Below, one piece after another: positions 50,601-59,417 of a DNA stretch of 64,000 bases. The DNA is from Limnocylindrus sp040397235. GTDB taxonomy: Bacteria > Chloroflexota > Limnocylindria > Limnocylindrales > Limnocylindraceae. The stretch spans positions 186,001-250,000 of the forward strand of contig JBBAWH010000001.1 of assembly GCA_040397235.1 (NCBI GenBank). The letters run 5' to 3'. Numbering within the stretch: the stretch's first letter is position 1; each line of letters opens with the position of its first letter. The notes beneath the pieces were generated by a model, which saw only the letters and a program-made list of their open reading frames with translations, did not search any database and was not told the DNA's origin. Made by a program: the position numbers and the translations under genes.

Positions 50601-51440
50601 TCATCGCAGAGGTTGCCCCGCTGAGTGGTAACCTACCTGCGCCGCACTGACACGACGCTCAATCTCGGCGAGTGCGCGCTGCACCGTGGAGCGCGCCAGC
50701 TCAAGTTCGACGGCAAGCTCGGCAAGGGTTGCGTCGGGGGCTGCCGATCGAGCGCGGGCGACCCGTGCGTGCAGACCGTCAGCCTGCAGAAGATCCTCCT
50801 CTAACGCCACGGTGCAGGCTCGCGCCTGCCGTATCCCAGCATGCACCGCACGCGTGAGGTTTGCGGTCTCAGCATTCACGCTGCGATTCAAGCTTCCACG
50901 AACTTCTCGGCCGATGCTGCGGGCCTCCATCTCGGCCACTGCGGCAGTTGCACCGAGTCGCCGCAACAGATCAATGAGCACATCGCGACCCTTCCATACG
51001 AGCAGTCCCTTGCCACGTCGCTCGCGCCGATGTCCGCCAAGCTGATCTAGCTCTGTCAGTCGAGCAAGGTGCGTCGCCTCTGCTGAGGAGACGTTGATCT
51101 CAAGGTGCACACTCCCGGAAGCGAGCGAGAGGGATCCCCTCGCAAGGAGCCGACCGCGCAGCAATGCGAGTCGACAGTGCTGCGCCGATCGCGCAGAGCC
51201 CAAGTCGGCGGCGCAGCCTTCGGCCTGGCTCCGTGGCGATCCTACCCAGGCTCTCGCCGCTCCACGCTGAGAGAGCTCCGTGCCGAGCTCGTGCACCGCT
51301 CGTGCCAGGGAGACGTCAACGCGACGGCCTGAATCGCCAAGTGCGGCGAGCTCCGCCTGAATGCAGCAGGTGCGGGCCGGTCGGATTGCCGCGAGCTCAT
51401 GACGGATTGAGGCGACGAGGTCCGCCTCTCCCCGACTCAT
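50601..51440 (-). CDS. whiA: DNA-binding protein WhiA
   Basis: WhiA is a homing-endonuclease-like DNA-binding protein. It controls sporulation and division genes in Streptomyces and division and segregation in Bacillus. The 279 residues show the WhiA_N domain (RHELAAIRPARTCCIQAELAAL), the LAGLIDADG-like middle (LRGRLLARGSLSLASGSVHLEI) and a C-terminal helix-turn-helix (DATLAELAVELELARSTVQRALAEIERR). It overlaps yvcK by four bases; rapZ-yvcK-whiA is a conserved triad. No sporulation genes are in view, so a role in cell-cycle control is more likely. Confidence 0.93.
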   Translation of the reverse strand: MSRGEADLVASIRHELAAIRPARTCCIQAELAALGDSGRRVDVSLARAVHELGTELSQRGAARAWVGSPRSQAEGCAADLGSARSAQHCRLALLRGRLLARGSLSLASGSVHLEINVSSAEATHLARLTELDQLGGHRRERRGKGLLVWKGRDVLIDLLRRLGATAAVAEMEARSIGREVRGSLNRSVNAETANLTRAVHAGIRQARACTVALEEDLLQADGLHARVARARSAAPDATLAELAVELELARSTVQRALAEIERRVSAAQVGYHSAGQPLR

Positions 51441-52735
51441 CGTGTGCGTCGAGGCTCGCGCAGTGGGAGGCGCAAGAGCGCGCGAGAGAGGAGGTTCGGC
51501 TCATGCAGGTGCGGCGTTCGTCGGGAGGCAATATCGCGAACGAAGAGTGGTGGACGCTTACGACCCTCCGCATCGGTGGTGTGGTGCAGCGTTGGCGCGA
51601 TTGGCACGCCGCCGACCGCTCCAGCGCGGCGCGAGCTTGCAGAGGTGGCGAGGATGCCGTCAATGAGGCCCGACGCTCCGTGCGCCTCGAGTGCTGCAAG
51701 ATGGGCATCAAGATCCATCCCCTCGGTCTCCCCCTCTTGCTCGTCAACGTTCGCGACCCACACCAGCGGCGCGCGCCGTGCCTGTAGCGCTGCAAGAATT
51801 TCTGGAACGAGCAGATGTGGGATCACGCTGGTGTAGAGAGAGCCTGGGCCGAGCACGATCAGGTCAGCCTGCTGGATCGCAGTAATCGCTGACGGAGTTG
51901 CACGCGCCCCTTCAGGTGTAATGCGCATGCGGTCAATGTGGCGTGTGCGTGCCAGTTGGGCCTGACCGCGCACGGTTGCGCCGTCCGTCGTGGTGCCGAT
52001 TAGCTCCAGCGCAACAGTTGTTCCGGGGATCACCTCTCCCCGAACATTAAGAATGCGATGCACGCGCGCAACGCCACGCTCAAGGTCTCCCCCCTCTTGG
52101 TGGATCGCAGCGGCGAGCAAGAGATTGCCAATGGCGTGCCCGCGTGCTGCGCCAGGCTCGGCTGGGAGTCGAAAGCGCAGAAGATCGGCCGCTGTCGACT
52201 CCGAGTCCGAGAGGGCGACGAGGCAGTTCCGCAGGTCGCCCACGGGCGGAATCCCGAGTTGCTCCCTCAGCATCCCTGACGAACCGCCGTCATCCCCCAT
52301 CGAAACGATCGCGGTGAGATGCGCGGTCTCAAGCTTCAGGCCACGAAGAGCAGTCCCTAGCCCCGTTCCGCCACCGAGCACCACCACGCGACGTCCACGC
52401 GCCAGCCGACGACGGCGCTCAAGGAGCTCAAGGAGCGAGACCCCCGGTCGATCTGTGCGGTACGGCAGGATCGCCGCCCGTGCCAGCCCACCCAGCCCAA
52501 CCCCCACCAGAAGCAGCCCGAAGCCGGCAGCAACGGCGGCGCGAACCATCGGATCGAGATCGCGCAGGGCGACCGCTTCAGCGATTTGGACGAGTGGATC
52601 TGGGAGCTGCGCCCCTGTGGCGAGTGCGCGGATCCCGCTCAGGGCACCGAGGGCAATCGTCCCCGCACCGAGAAAGGCCAAGAGCAGCCAGCGCTTTACC
52701 CCGAGACCAGGCTTCAGCCAGCCGACTCGACTCAC
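51437..52735 (-). CDS. yvcK: YvcK/CofD-like uridine diphosphate-sugar-binding regulator with membrane anchor
   Basis: YvcK (gluconeogenesis factor) binds UDP-sugars and links carbon state to wall synthesis in Bacillus. The core runs from about residue 115: VVVLGGGTGLGTALRGLK, IVSMGDDGGSSGMLREQLGI, PPVGDLRNCLVAL and IVLGPGSLYTSVIPHLLV. The first ~100 residues are extra and hold two membrane segments (around 16-36 and 65-87), absent from Bacillus YvcK. The 432-residue protein is thus predicted membrane-bound. The GTG start is 3 bases after the rapZ stop. Confidence 0.92.
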   Translation of the reverse strand: MSRVGWLKPGLGVKRWLLLAFLGAGTIALGALSGIRALATGAQLPDPLVQIAEAVALRDLDPMVRAAVAAGFGLLLVGVGLGGLARAAILPYRTDRPGVSLLELLERRRRLARGRRVVVLGGGTGLGTALRGLKLETAHLTAIVSMGDDGGSSGMLREQLGIPPVGDLRNCLVALSDSESTAADLLRFRLPAEPGAARGHAIGNLLLAAAIHQEGGDLERGVARVHRILNVRGEVIPGTTVALELIGTTTDGATVRGQAQLARTRHIDRMRITPEGARATPSAITAIQQADLIVLGPGSLYTSVIPHLLVPEILAALQARRAPLVWVANVDEQEGETEGMDLDAHLAALEAHGASGLIDGILATSASSRRAGAVGGVPIAPTLHHTTDAEGRKRPPLFVRDIASRRTPHLHEPNLLSRALLRLPLREPRRTR

Positions 52736-52738
52736 CGC

Positions 52739-53629
52739 TTAGGTGCACTCCACATCGCGGTGGTGAACATGGACCGTGTGCGCTCCAGCCTGCGCCCGCA
52801 GTTTCGTAGCCAACGACTCGCTGATCGCCACTGAACGGTGGCGGCCGCCCGTGCAGCCGATCGCGATGCTCAGACGACCACGACCATCGCCAAGGTAGGT
52901 CTTGAGGGTGGCAACGGCGAACGCCGCGATTGCCGCCTCAATTGAAGCCCCGACCGGATCGTTCAGCACGTACGCGGCGACCTCGCCGTCACGACCATCC
53001 TTCGGCCGCAACTCTGGGACCCAGTGCGGATTCGCCGCCGATCGCACGTCGAAGAGCAGATCTGAATCGAGAGGGATCCCGTGCTTGTAGCCGAAACTGG
53101 TGAGGTGAATAGAGATCGAGGCGTCGCCACCTAAGGCCTCTTGCACCAGCCGATCGCGCAACTCGCGGGCCGAGAGGTCGCTCGTATCAATCACGGCATC
53201 GGAAATCTCGCGTGAAGCGCTGAGCAGGTCCCTCTCTGCTCGGATGGCTCCAGCAACGTTGCTCGGCGCATCAATTGGCCCACCGAGTGGATGACGGTGC
53301 CGCGTCTCACTGAATCGACGAATGAGCACATCGTCGCGTGAATCGAGGTAGATCACACGACTCTCGAGTCCAATTGCTGCGCTCGCACTTCGGACCGCAT
53401 CAATAGTGGAACGCGGATCACCATCGCGGGCATCAATCACGAGGCAGAGGCGCGCGAACCGCTCGGGCTGGAGTCGAATCTTCTCCAGAAGCGCGGGGAT
53501 CAAATCGTTCGGCATGTTGTCAATCGTGCGGAATCCGACATCTTCTAGAGACTTCGTTGCGGTGCTCTTCCCCGCACCCGACAGCCCCGTAAGCAACACG
53601 ATCTTGTGCGGCACGGCAGCGGTCACCAC
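52739..53629 (-). CDS. rapZ: RNase adapter protein RapZ / YvcJ-type nucleotide-binding protein
   Basis: A P-loop ATPase/GTPase. In E. coli it guides RNase E to glmZ RNA; in Bacillus (YvcJ) it affects competence. The Walker A LLTGLSGAGKST is near residue 12, followed by GFRTIDNMPNDLIP. The C-terminal ligand-binding domain ends with IGCTGGRHRSV and the VHVHHRD motif. Two adjacent GTGs (53629, 53626) follow a GGAGG site inside the tatC end; the upstream open frame belongs to tatC. The order rapZ-yvcK-whiA supports the call. Confidence 0.94.
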   Translation of the reverse strand: MVTAAVPHKIVLLTGLSGAGKSTATKSLEDVGFRTIDNMPNDLIPALLEKIRLQPERFARLCLVIDARDGDPRSTIDAVRSASAAIGLESRVIYLDSRDDVLIRRFSETRHRHPLGGPIDAPSNVAGAIRAERDLLSASREISDAVIDTSDLSARELRDRLVQEALGGDASISIHLTSFGYKHGIPLDSDLLFDVRSAANPHWVPELRPKDGRDGEVAAYVLNDPVGASIEAAIAAFAVATLKTYLGDGRGRLSIAIGCTGGRHRSVAISESLATKLRAQAGAHTVHVHHRDVECT

Positions 53630-54345
53630 TAGCGCCCTCCTACCCGAACGAGCCAGATTGAGAGTTCGTAGAGGAGGTAGAGCACAACACCAAGCACGAT
53701 CGGGCTGATCAGATCTGTTCCCGGCGTGGCAAACGCGCCGACAATTACGGCGAGGACCAGTGCGTTTCGTCGCCAACGCCGGAGCTTGGCTGACGTGACG
53801 ACCCCAACGCGCGAGAGGAAGACGAGAAGGATCGGATACTCCGTCGCGAGCCCGAACACCAGCATGAGTGAGCCGACAAATCCGAAGTAGCGGTCAGCGG
53901 CAATGAGTGGAGTGAGATCGTCGGTAGCAAAGGAGAGGAGGAAGCTCACCGCAAACGGCAAAACAACCCAGGCGACGGTAACGCCAACGACAAAGAGGAG
54001 GAGCGCGAGCGGAATCCAGGGTCGCGCGGCACGACGCTCAGAATCAGTAAGGCCTGGACGAATGAACGCCCATGCCTGCCAGAGCCAGATCGGCATCGCC
54101 AGCGCCACGCCCCCGATGAGGCTGAGTTGCATGCGAATTCCGAACGCGTCGCCGACGCCCACAAAATAAAGGGGGGTGTCGTTGAGGGGCGCTCGAAGGA
54201 GCGCGATGAGCGGGTCACACCAGGCGAAGGTGATGATGCCACCAGCCACGACGGCCGCAAGGGCGATGCCGACACGTCGGCGTAGCTCCTTAAGGTGATG
54301 GACGAGCGGCGCTGGTGCGTCGCTGATCTCTCGGGCCCGAGGCAT
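53629..54345 (-). CDS. tatC: Twin-arginine translocase subunit TatC
   Basis: TatC binds twin-arginine signal peptides and nucleates the Tat pore. The 238-residue protein has six membrane segments. Family motifs HLKELRRRVG near the N-terminus, the RPGLTDSERR loop, and FGLATEYPILLVFLSRVG with the conserved Glu are intact. It sits 18 bases from tatA and directly before rapZ. Confidence 0.95.
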   Translation of the reverse strand: MPRAREISDAPAPLVHHLKELRRRVGIALAAVVAGGIITFAWCDPLIALLRAPLNDTPLYFVGVGDAFGIRMQLSLIGGVALAMPIWLWQAWAFIRPGLTDSERRAARPWIPLALLLFVVGVTVAWVVLPFAVSFLLSFATDDLTPLIAADRYFGFVGSLMLVFGLATEYPILLVFLSRVGVVTSAKLRRWRRNALVLAVIVGAFATPGTDLISPIVLGVVLYLLYELSIWLVRVGGR

Positions 54346-54363
54346 GATCGGCTCGAACCGACG

Positions 54364-54579
54364 TTACGCCTTTCGCTTCGAGCGCGACGCTGTGGCGCGC
54401 TTTGTCGCCTTCTTGTCACGTGGCTTGGCCGGTGCCGAAGAGGTACCTGAGGTTGCATCCTTAAACTCGCGGAACGAGTTGCCGACAGCCTTCCCAATCT
54501 CTGGAAGCTTCCCTGGCCCGAAGACCAAGAGCACGACGGCGAGGATCAGGATCAGTTCAAATGGTCCGACGTTTGGCAT
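54364..54579 (-). CDS. tatA: Sec-independent translocase protein TatA
   Basis: A 71-residue protein with one N-terminal membrane helix (ELILILAVVLLVFGPGKLPEIGKAVG), the conserved FGPGKLPE hinge and an amphipathic helix, then a Lys/Arg/Ala-rich tail. No tatB is present in the window, so this may be a TatA-TatC minimal system. A GAGGAGG site precedes ATG 54579. Confidence 0.94.
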   Translation of the reverse strand: MPNVGPFELILILAVVLLVFGPGKLPEIGKAVGNSFREFKDATSGTSSAPAKPRDKKATKRATASRSKRKA

Positions 54580-54609
54580 TGAAAACCTCCTCGTAGTGGG
54601 CTGGCGCCC

Positions 54610-55470
54610 TTAGGAGGCGAGTATAGCGAGGCGCCGCCCCCACTCCGCCGCTGCAGCGCCCAGCGCGACTGCCACCCGCTCGTCGGTCGCTCCAGCGTCG
54701 CTGATCCCGCGCCCCACATTCATGAGCAGCCCCCTCCCGACCACCCCGCTCCCAGGGGCGGCCGTAGCGCCGCCATCGGCGATCACTGCACTAGCCGCAC
54801 CCCCCTGCGCCCCTACCCCAGGGACGAGAAAGGGGAGACCAGGGGCCGCCGCTCGGACCTGGCGGAGCGCCGCGGCATCGGTAGCACCGACGACTAGGCC
54901 GACGCGTCCAGCCAGCCCCTCTGCACGACGCCCCGCAAGTCGCGCGACTCGCTCAGCAAGCGTCTCCTCTGGCTCCTCAGCGCTGGCACCAACCCGGAGG
55001 TTCTGCAGCTCACCCGATTCGGGATTCGATGTGCGACAGAGGAGATAAGTGAACCTGTCTGTGCGATCGAGAAGGGGGGCCAGGGCACCGATGCCCAAAT
55101 ACGGATTCGCCGTCACCGCATCAGCACCAAGCACGTCGAAGAGAGCAACACCTTGGGCGGTTACCGTCGCCCCAATGTCACCACGCTTTGCATCGACGAT
55201 AAGTGGAATCTCCGCTGGAATCTGCCGTCGCACGTGTTCGGCCAGTCGCATCCCCTCGCTGCCGAGCGCCTCAAAATAGGCAAGGTTCATCTTGAATGCG
55301 GCGGCATGCGGGGCGGTCGCAGCAATGAGCGTGTCAATCCACCGCTCGATACCGGCATGCGATTCGCGAAATGTCACGGGGAGTGCCGAGGGGACCGGAT
55401 CGATGCCGACGCAGAGGAGCGAGCCCACTCGAGCCGTGGATGCGCCGAGTAGGTCGAGATATCGACTCAT
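54610..55470 (-). CDS. pyrF: Orotidine 5'-phosphate decarboxylase (type 2, PyrF)
   Basis: PyrF makes UMP from OMP, the last step of pyrimidine synthesis. The 286-residue length and the motif LIVDAKRGDIGATVTAQG (catalytic Asp-x-Lys) mark the longer type-2 family. LVPGVGAQGG and GRGLLMNVGRGI are phosphate-binding. ATG 55470 overlaps the upstream gene by four bases; frame extension to 55515 is not family-like. It stands apart from other pyr genes except pyrH. Confidence 0.94.
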   Translation of the reverse strand: MSRYLDLLGASTARVGSLLCVGIDPVPSALPVTFRESHAGIERWIDTLIAATAPHAAAFKMNLAYFEALGSEGMRLAEHVRRQIPAEIPLIVDAKRGDIGATVTAQGVALFDVLGADAVTANPYLGIGALAPLLDRTDRFTYLLCRTSNPESGELQNLRVGASAEEPEETLAERVARLAGRRAEGLAGRVGLVVGATDAAALRQVRAAAPGLPFLVPGVGAQGGAASAVIADGGATAAPGSGVVGRGLLMNVGRGISDAGATDERVAVALGAAAAEWGRRLAILAS

Positions 55471-56675
55471 GGCGCTGGGCTCTCCGTTACTGGCGCCGTA
55501 TTCAAGCTCCCCCACGCCGGCCGCACATTTGGATCAACTGGGTCGCGGAGGGGGCTCAGGATCACTGGTGGATTGGGAATACCAGATGGTGCAACGCTAA
55601 ATGAGGCGAGGTTAAGACTCGCTAGGCTACCGTTCGCAGAAAGGTAGGCGAGCTGCGCGCCCGTCGGTGACCAGGCTGGGGCCCACGACTTACCGGTGCG
55701 CGTGATCTCAAGCACGACCTCACCAGTGGCTGCGTTCATGATCACCACATCCGTGCCGCGAGTTGAAATGCGCGTTGCGGCGATCCATCGGCCATCGGGA
55801 CTGATCGCTGGCTGCACCAGCCCCTTCTCACCGATTCGCGTCGTGCTCTTCTTGGCAATGTTGTAGCGAATGATTCGCGACGACGAAGTGCCTTCCGAGA
55901 GACCGTTCTGCACGTAGTAGATGGCGCTGCCATCGGGACTCCAGACGGGGTCCTGGTGGCCGAATGATGCGATGTGCGGCAGTGGCGGCGTTGCGATGGC
56001 GGAACCGTCACTGCTCAGAATACGAACGACGACATCCGTGCCGACGCTACTGCCACGGTAATCCGTTGCAACGGCGATGCGACCATCGCTGGCAAGGGCT
56101 GGACCGTACATGAAGCCGGACCAGTTGAGCGCAGGTCGCGATCCGAGGATCAGACCATCAAAGATCACCTCTTCACCGCCGCCATATGCCGAGAGGCGGA
56201 GAAGGGTGGGAACGCTCATCTCATATTTCTGCACGCTGCCGCTTCCGAGAAGGCGGCCGCCAGTCTCTGTGCGGTGTCGGACGGCATAGAGCCAGACGCC
56301 GTCGGTGCTCCAGGCGAGGTCGGAATCGGTGGTCGCGGTGGTCAGCTGACGTAGTCCAGCTCCGCTCACGCTCCAGATCGAGCCGCCACGACCGAAGGCA
56401 ATCGTTCCAGCAACGGTGACGCCCTCTGTCACCTCAGGCCCGCTATTGGGATTACCTGAGGGGGCGGGGGTACTCAGCGATAGGCCGACGAGGCTCCCCG
56501 CTGCGAGCAGCACGAGCAGGAGGGCCGCAATGATCGGGGCTGGACTGAACGATCGACGCTGGGCACCATCTCTGCTCATCAGGTCGCGATTCGTTGGAGG
56601 CTTTGCGCCATGGAATGGCTGCGGTGCAGCTCGGCCTGTGCGCGGCAGTGGTCGAAGCGATCGTTTCTCACTCAT
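55467..56675 (-). CDS. Membrane-anchored WD40-like/PD40 (TolB-type) beta-propeller protein
   Basis: A 402-residue protein of unknown role. A basic N-terminus and one membrane segment (APIIAALLLVLLAAGSLVGL, about 46-65) are followed by an extracellular domain with TolB-like PD40 repeats such as LAWSTDGVWLYAV, PVWSPDGSAIYYV, PAISPDGRWIAAT and PAWSPTGAQLAYL. In the LpqB/TolB groups such propellers bind proteins or sense envelope state. It overlaps recJ and pyrF by four bases. A second ATG at 56579 would still keep the membrane segment. Confidence 0.8.
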   Translation of the reverse strand: MSEKRSLRPLPRTGRAAPQPFHGAKPPTNRDLMSRDGAQRRSFSPAPIIAALLLVLLAAGSLVGLSLSTPAPSGNPNSGPEVTEGVTVAGTIAFGRGGSIWSVSGAGLRQLTTATTDSDLAWSTDGVWLYAVRHRTETGGRLLGSGSVQKYEMSVPTLLRLSAYGGGEEVIFDGLILGSRPALNWSGFMYGPALASDGRIAVATDYRGSSVGTDVVVRILSSDGSAIATPPLPHIASFGHQDPVWSPDGSAIYYVQNGLSEGTSSSRIIRYNIAKKSTTRIGEKGLVQPAISPDGRWIAATRISTRGTDVVIMNAATGEVVLEITRTGKSWAPAWSPTGAQLAYLSANGSLASLNLASFSVAPSGIPNPPVILSPLRDPVDPNVRPAWGSLNTAPVTESPAP

Positions 56676-58459
56676 GCGCTCTCCCCCAGCACGGCGGGCC
56701 GAAAATCTACAACGTGCACCTCAATCCGTGCCGAACCACGATAGGTCCGTTGGGCTGTTCGTACGACAAGATCGATAGAGCTCCCCGCAAGCTGGTCGGC
56801 ATCAGGCCGACCGAATGCCATCGCCTCGACTGCAAGGCCGTCCAGCGAGAGCGTCAGCCGTGCGTGGCGGCCATCCCCCACCAGGCGCACCGCGGTGAGT
56901 GGAATGTCACGCAGGAGGAAGGTGGGCTCCGGGTTCCCCATCCCTGTTGGCGCGAGGTGATCCGCGAGCGCGGCAAGGTCGATGGGGGTGCGACTGCCGA
57001 TAGGCGCTGCGAGGTCAACGGCCAGCTCTGGCGTGCGCGCCTTCGCCTGCCCTGCGCAGGTGGCACTGAGCCGAGGGAGCAGGCTCCCCCATACGTCGGC
57101 CACAAACGAGCAGCCGCCGGCACCATCGTGCCCACCGTGACGAATCAGGGCGTCGCTCGCCTCTTGCAGTGCCGCGGCAACAGCGAAGCCCTTCGGCGCG
57201 CGCACCGAGGCACGCAGCGGTGCCCCACTCCCATCATCGTGCGCCACAAGTGCTGGCCGCCCCGTCCCTTCGCTGAGACGACCAGCGATCAAACCGATAA
57301 GCCCAACCGACCATGGGCCACGCACCGCGACGAGCCCATCTCCGAGAAAGGCACGAGCCTCATCGCGTTCCGATCCTGGTACGAGTCCGAGGAGTGCTCG
57401 CGCCTCGTCAATCGCAACCTTCGTCAACTCTTTTCGTTCGAGGTTAATCCCTTCTAGGAGCGCCGCTAGTTCAGCAGCCTCGGCGGGATCATCAGTCGTG
57501 AGTAGCGCCAGAGCTGGAGCGGCGTCGCCGATGCGCCCGGCGGCATTGATGCGTGGCGAAATCGTAAAGCCGGAAACCTCTGCGCGATAGGGTGGCTCTG
57601 CGCCGGCCGCACGAAGGAGCGCTGCGATCCCGACAGGCATCGTGCCAGCACCATTCATCACCTTCAACGCGGAGCGCACAATAACTCTGAACTCATTGGC
57701 CACCGGAACCATGTCCGCGATGCCGCCAACCATGGCGAGCACGGAGAGCTCTGCCAAGAGCTCACGGCGTTGTGGGTGATCGGCAAGTACTCCTTGGGCA
57801 ATCTTGAAGGCGAGCCCACTCCCCGCCAAATGTGGGAACGGATAGATTGAATCAGGTCGATTTGGATTCACCAACCAGGCCGCCTGTGCCGGCTCAGGCG
57901 GCACAGCGTGGTGATCGATGATGCCAACGAGAATCCCTGCCTCCAACGCCTTGGCCACGCGTGCACGATCGGCGGTGCCGCAGTCAACTGCGAGGATCAG
58001 TTCAACGCCGTCTTCGAGTGCGGCGGCGATCGCCCCCTCAGGGATGCCGTGGCCATCGCCGTCACGTTGCGGGATGTAGCCCTCGGCGATTGCACCAATA
58101 GCGCGAAGTGCTCGAATTATGATCGCCGCCCCAGTGATTCCGTCAGCATCAAAGTCGCCAACTACAAGAACGGGCTCCCCCTCTGCGCCGGCGGCACGAA
58201 GGCGCGCGATGAGGCCGGTCGCATCAGGGAGGAGGCGCGGATCGTGCAGGGTGCGATCGTTGCGGTCGAGGAATTGGCGCGCGCGGTTCGGATCAGCCAA
58301 GCCGCGACTATGAAGGAGTGTCGCAAGCGAGAGGTGCAGGTTCTTGGGGATCAGCAGGTCTGCGAAGAGTTGCAGGAGCTCTGCGCTCGCCTGGAGTTCG
58401 CCGTCGGCGGCAGGATGAAGGGTCGCGACCGGCTCAAGGCGCCAGGCCCGCGCTGGCAC
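56672..58459 (-). CDS. recJ: Single-stranded-DNA-specific exonuclease RecJ
   Basis: RecJ degrades single-stranded DNA 5'-3' in recombination and base excision repair. The DHH-domain motifs are seen: VVGDFDADGITGAAII (motif I, ~98), AVDCGTAD (II), IIDHHAVPP (III, DHH). The DHHA1 motif appears as IRHGGHDGAGGCSF. An OB domain follows. The length of 595 is normal. It lies between secF and a PD40 gene, similar to the secDF-recJ order of many Gram-positives. Confidence 0.95.
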   Translation of the reverse strand: MPARAWRLEPVATLHPAADGELQASAELLQLFADLLIPKNLHLSLATLLHSRGLADPNRARQFLDRNDRTLHDPRLLPDATGLIARLRAAGAEGEPVLVVGDFDADGITGAAIIIRALRAIGAIAEGYIPQRDGDGHGIPEGAIAAALEDGVELILAVDCGTADRARVAKALEAGILVGIIDHHAVPPEPAQAAWLVNPNRPDSIYPFPHLAGSGLAFKIAQGVLADHPQRRELLAELSVLAMVGGIADMVPVANEFRVIVRSALKVMNGAGTMPVGIAALLRAAGAEPPYRAEVSGFTISPRINAAGRIGDAAPALALLTTDDPAEAAELAALLEGINLERKELTKVAIDEARALLGLVPGSERDEARAFLGDGLVAVRGPWSVGLIGLIAGRLSEGTGRPALVAHDDGSGAPLRASVRAPKGFAVAAALQEASDALIRHGGHDGAGGCSFVADVWGSLLPRLSATCAGQAKARTPELAVDLAAPIGSRTPIDLAALADHLAPTGMGNPEPTFLLRDIPLTAVRLVGDGRHARLTLSLDGLAVEAMAFGRPDADQLAGSSIDLVVRTAQRTYRGSARIEVHVVDFRPAVLGESA

Positions 58460-58460
58460 C

Positions 58461-59417
58461 CTACGCCGTGCGGGTTCGAGCCGCTGCCGCCTTGCGCGCC
58501 TGAGCGCGCTCCTCCCACCAAACTAGAAGTGGGCTGGCGAAAAAGATCGAAGAGTACGTTCCCGACAGGATGCCGACGAAAAGGATGAGCACAAACGTAC
58601 GAATCGAACCGCCGGCGAAGACGAGCAGGGTGAGCAGCGTAATCAACACGGTAGCCGTGGTGTTGAACGACCGACCCAGCGTCTGCACGATCGAGTGGTT
58701 GACGATATCGCCGAATGGGGCACCTGCGTGGCGCACCAGGTTCTCACGGATACGGTCAAACACCACAATCGTGTCGTGCACCGAGAAGCCGATGATCGTG
58801 AGCATGGCGGTCACAAAGAGGGCATCGATCTCAATCCCCGCAACGGTGCCGGCGATCGCGAAGAAACCCACCGTGACGATGACGTCATGGAGGAGCGCCG
58901 CGAGAGCTGCCATGCCGAACCGAAGGTTGCGGAAGCGGTAGGTCATCCAGAGCACGATGCCAATCGAGCCGAGCACAACGAGAAGGAGCGCCTGCTGTGT
59001 CAGGTCTTGGCTGATCACGGGGCCAACCGTCGAGACAGAGCCCTCCTCGGCAATCGGTCCAACAGCCGCAATGACCGCCTCGCGAATGGCCTGGAGTTCA
59101 GCGCCCGCGTTATCAATCTGATCTTGTCCAGCCTGCAGGTCGAGCGGCTTCGTGCGCACAATCAGGAAGCCGGTTCCAGCTTCGGTGACCGTCGCCTCTT
59201 CGTGGCCGGCGCTGGCGACTGCCGCCTGCACTACCAGCGGATCGGCTGGGCTCTCTGGCCGGAACTCCCAGATGGTGCCGCCCGTGTAGTCAATGGAGAA
59301 CTTCAGCCCAATCGAGCCGCCCGAGAAGGGGGTCGCCAGCGTAAATAGCAGGCCAGGGATAGTGATAAGAATTGAGAAGACGAAGAACCAGCGCTTGCGC
59401 GCAATGATCTTATCCAT
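58461..59417 (-). CDS. secF: Protein translocase subunit SecF
   Basis: SecF, with SecD, uses the proton gradient to complete protein export. The 318-residue protein has the N-terminal helix, a periplasmic-type domain (IDYTGGTIWEFRPES) and a membrane core with FSVHDTIVVFDRIREN. ATG 59417 overlaps secD by 8 bases and has GGGGGG upstream; the longer frame lies in secD. Confidence 0.96.
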   Translation of the reverse strand: MDKIIARKRWFFVFSILITIPGLLFTLATPFSGGSIGLKFSIDYTGGTIWEFRPESPADPLVVQAAVASAGHEEATVTEAGTGFLIVRTKPLDLQAGQDQIDNAGAELQAIREAVIAAVGPIAEEGSVSTVGPVISQDLTQQALLLVVLGSIGIVLWMTYRFRNLRFGMAALAALLHDVIVTVGFFAIAGTVAGIEIDALFVTAMLTIIGFSVHDTIVVFDRIRENLVRHAGAPFGDIVNHSIVQTLGRSFNTTATVLITLLTLLVFAGGSIRTFVLILFVGILSGTYSSIFFASPLLVWWEERAQARKAAAARTRTA

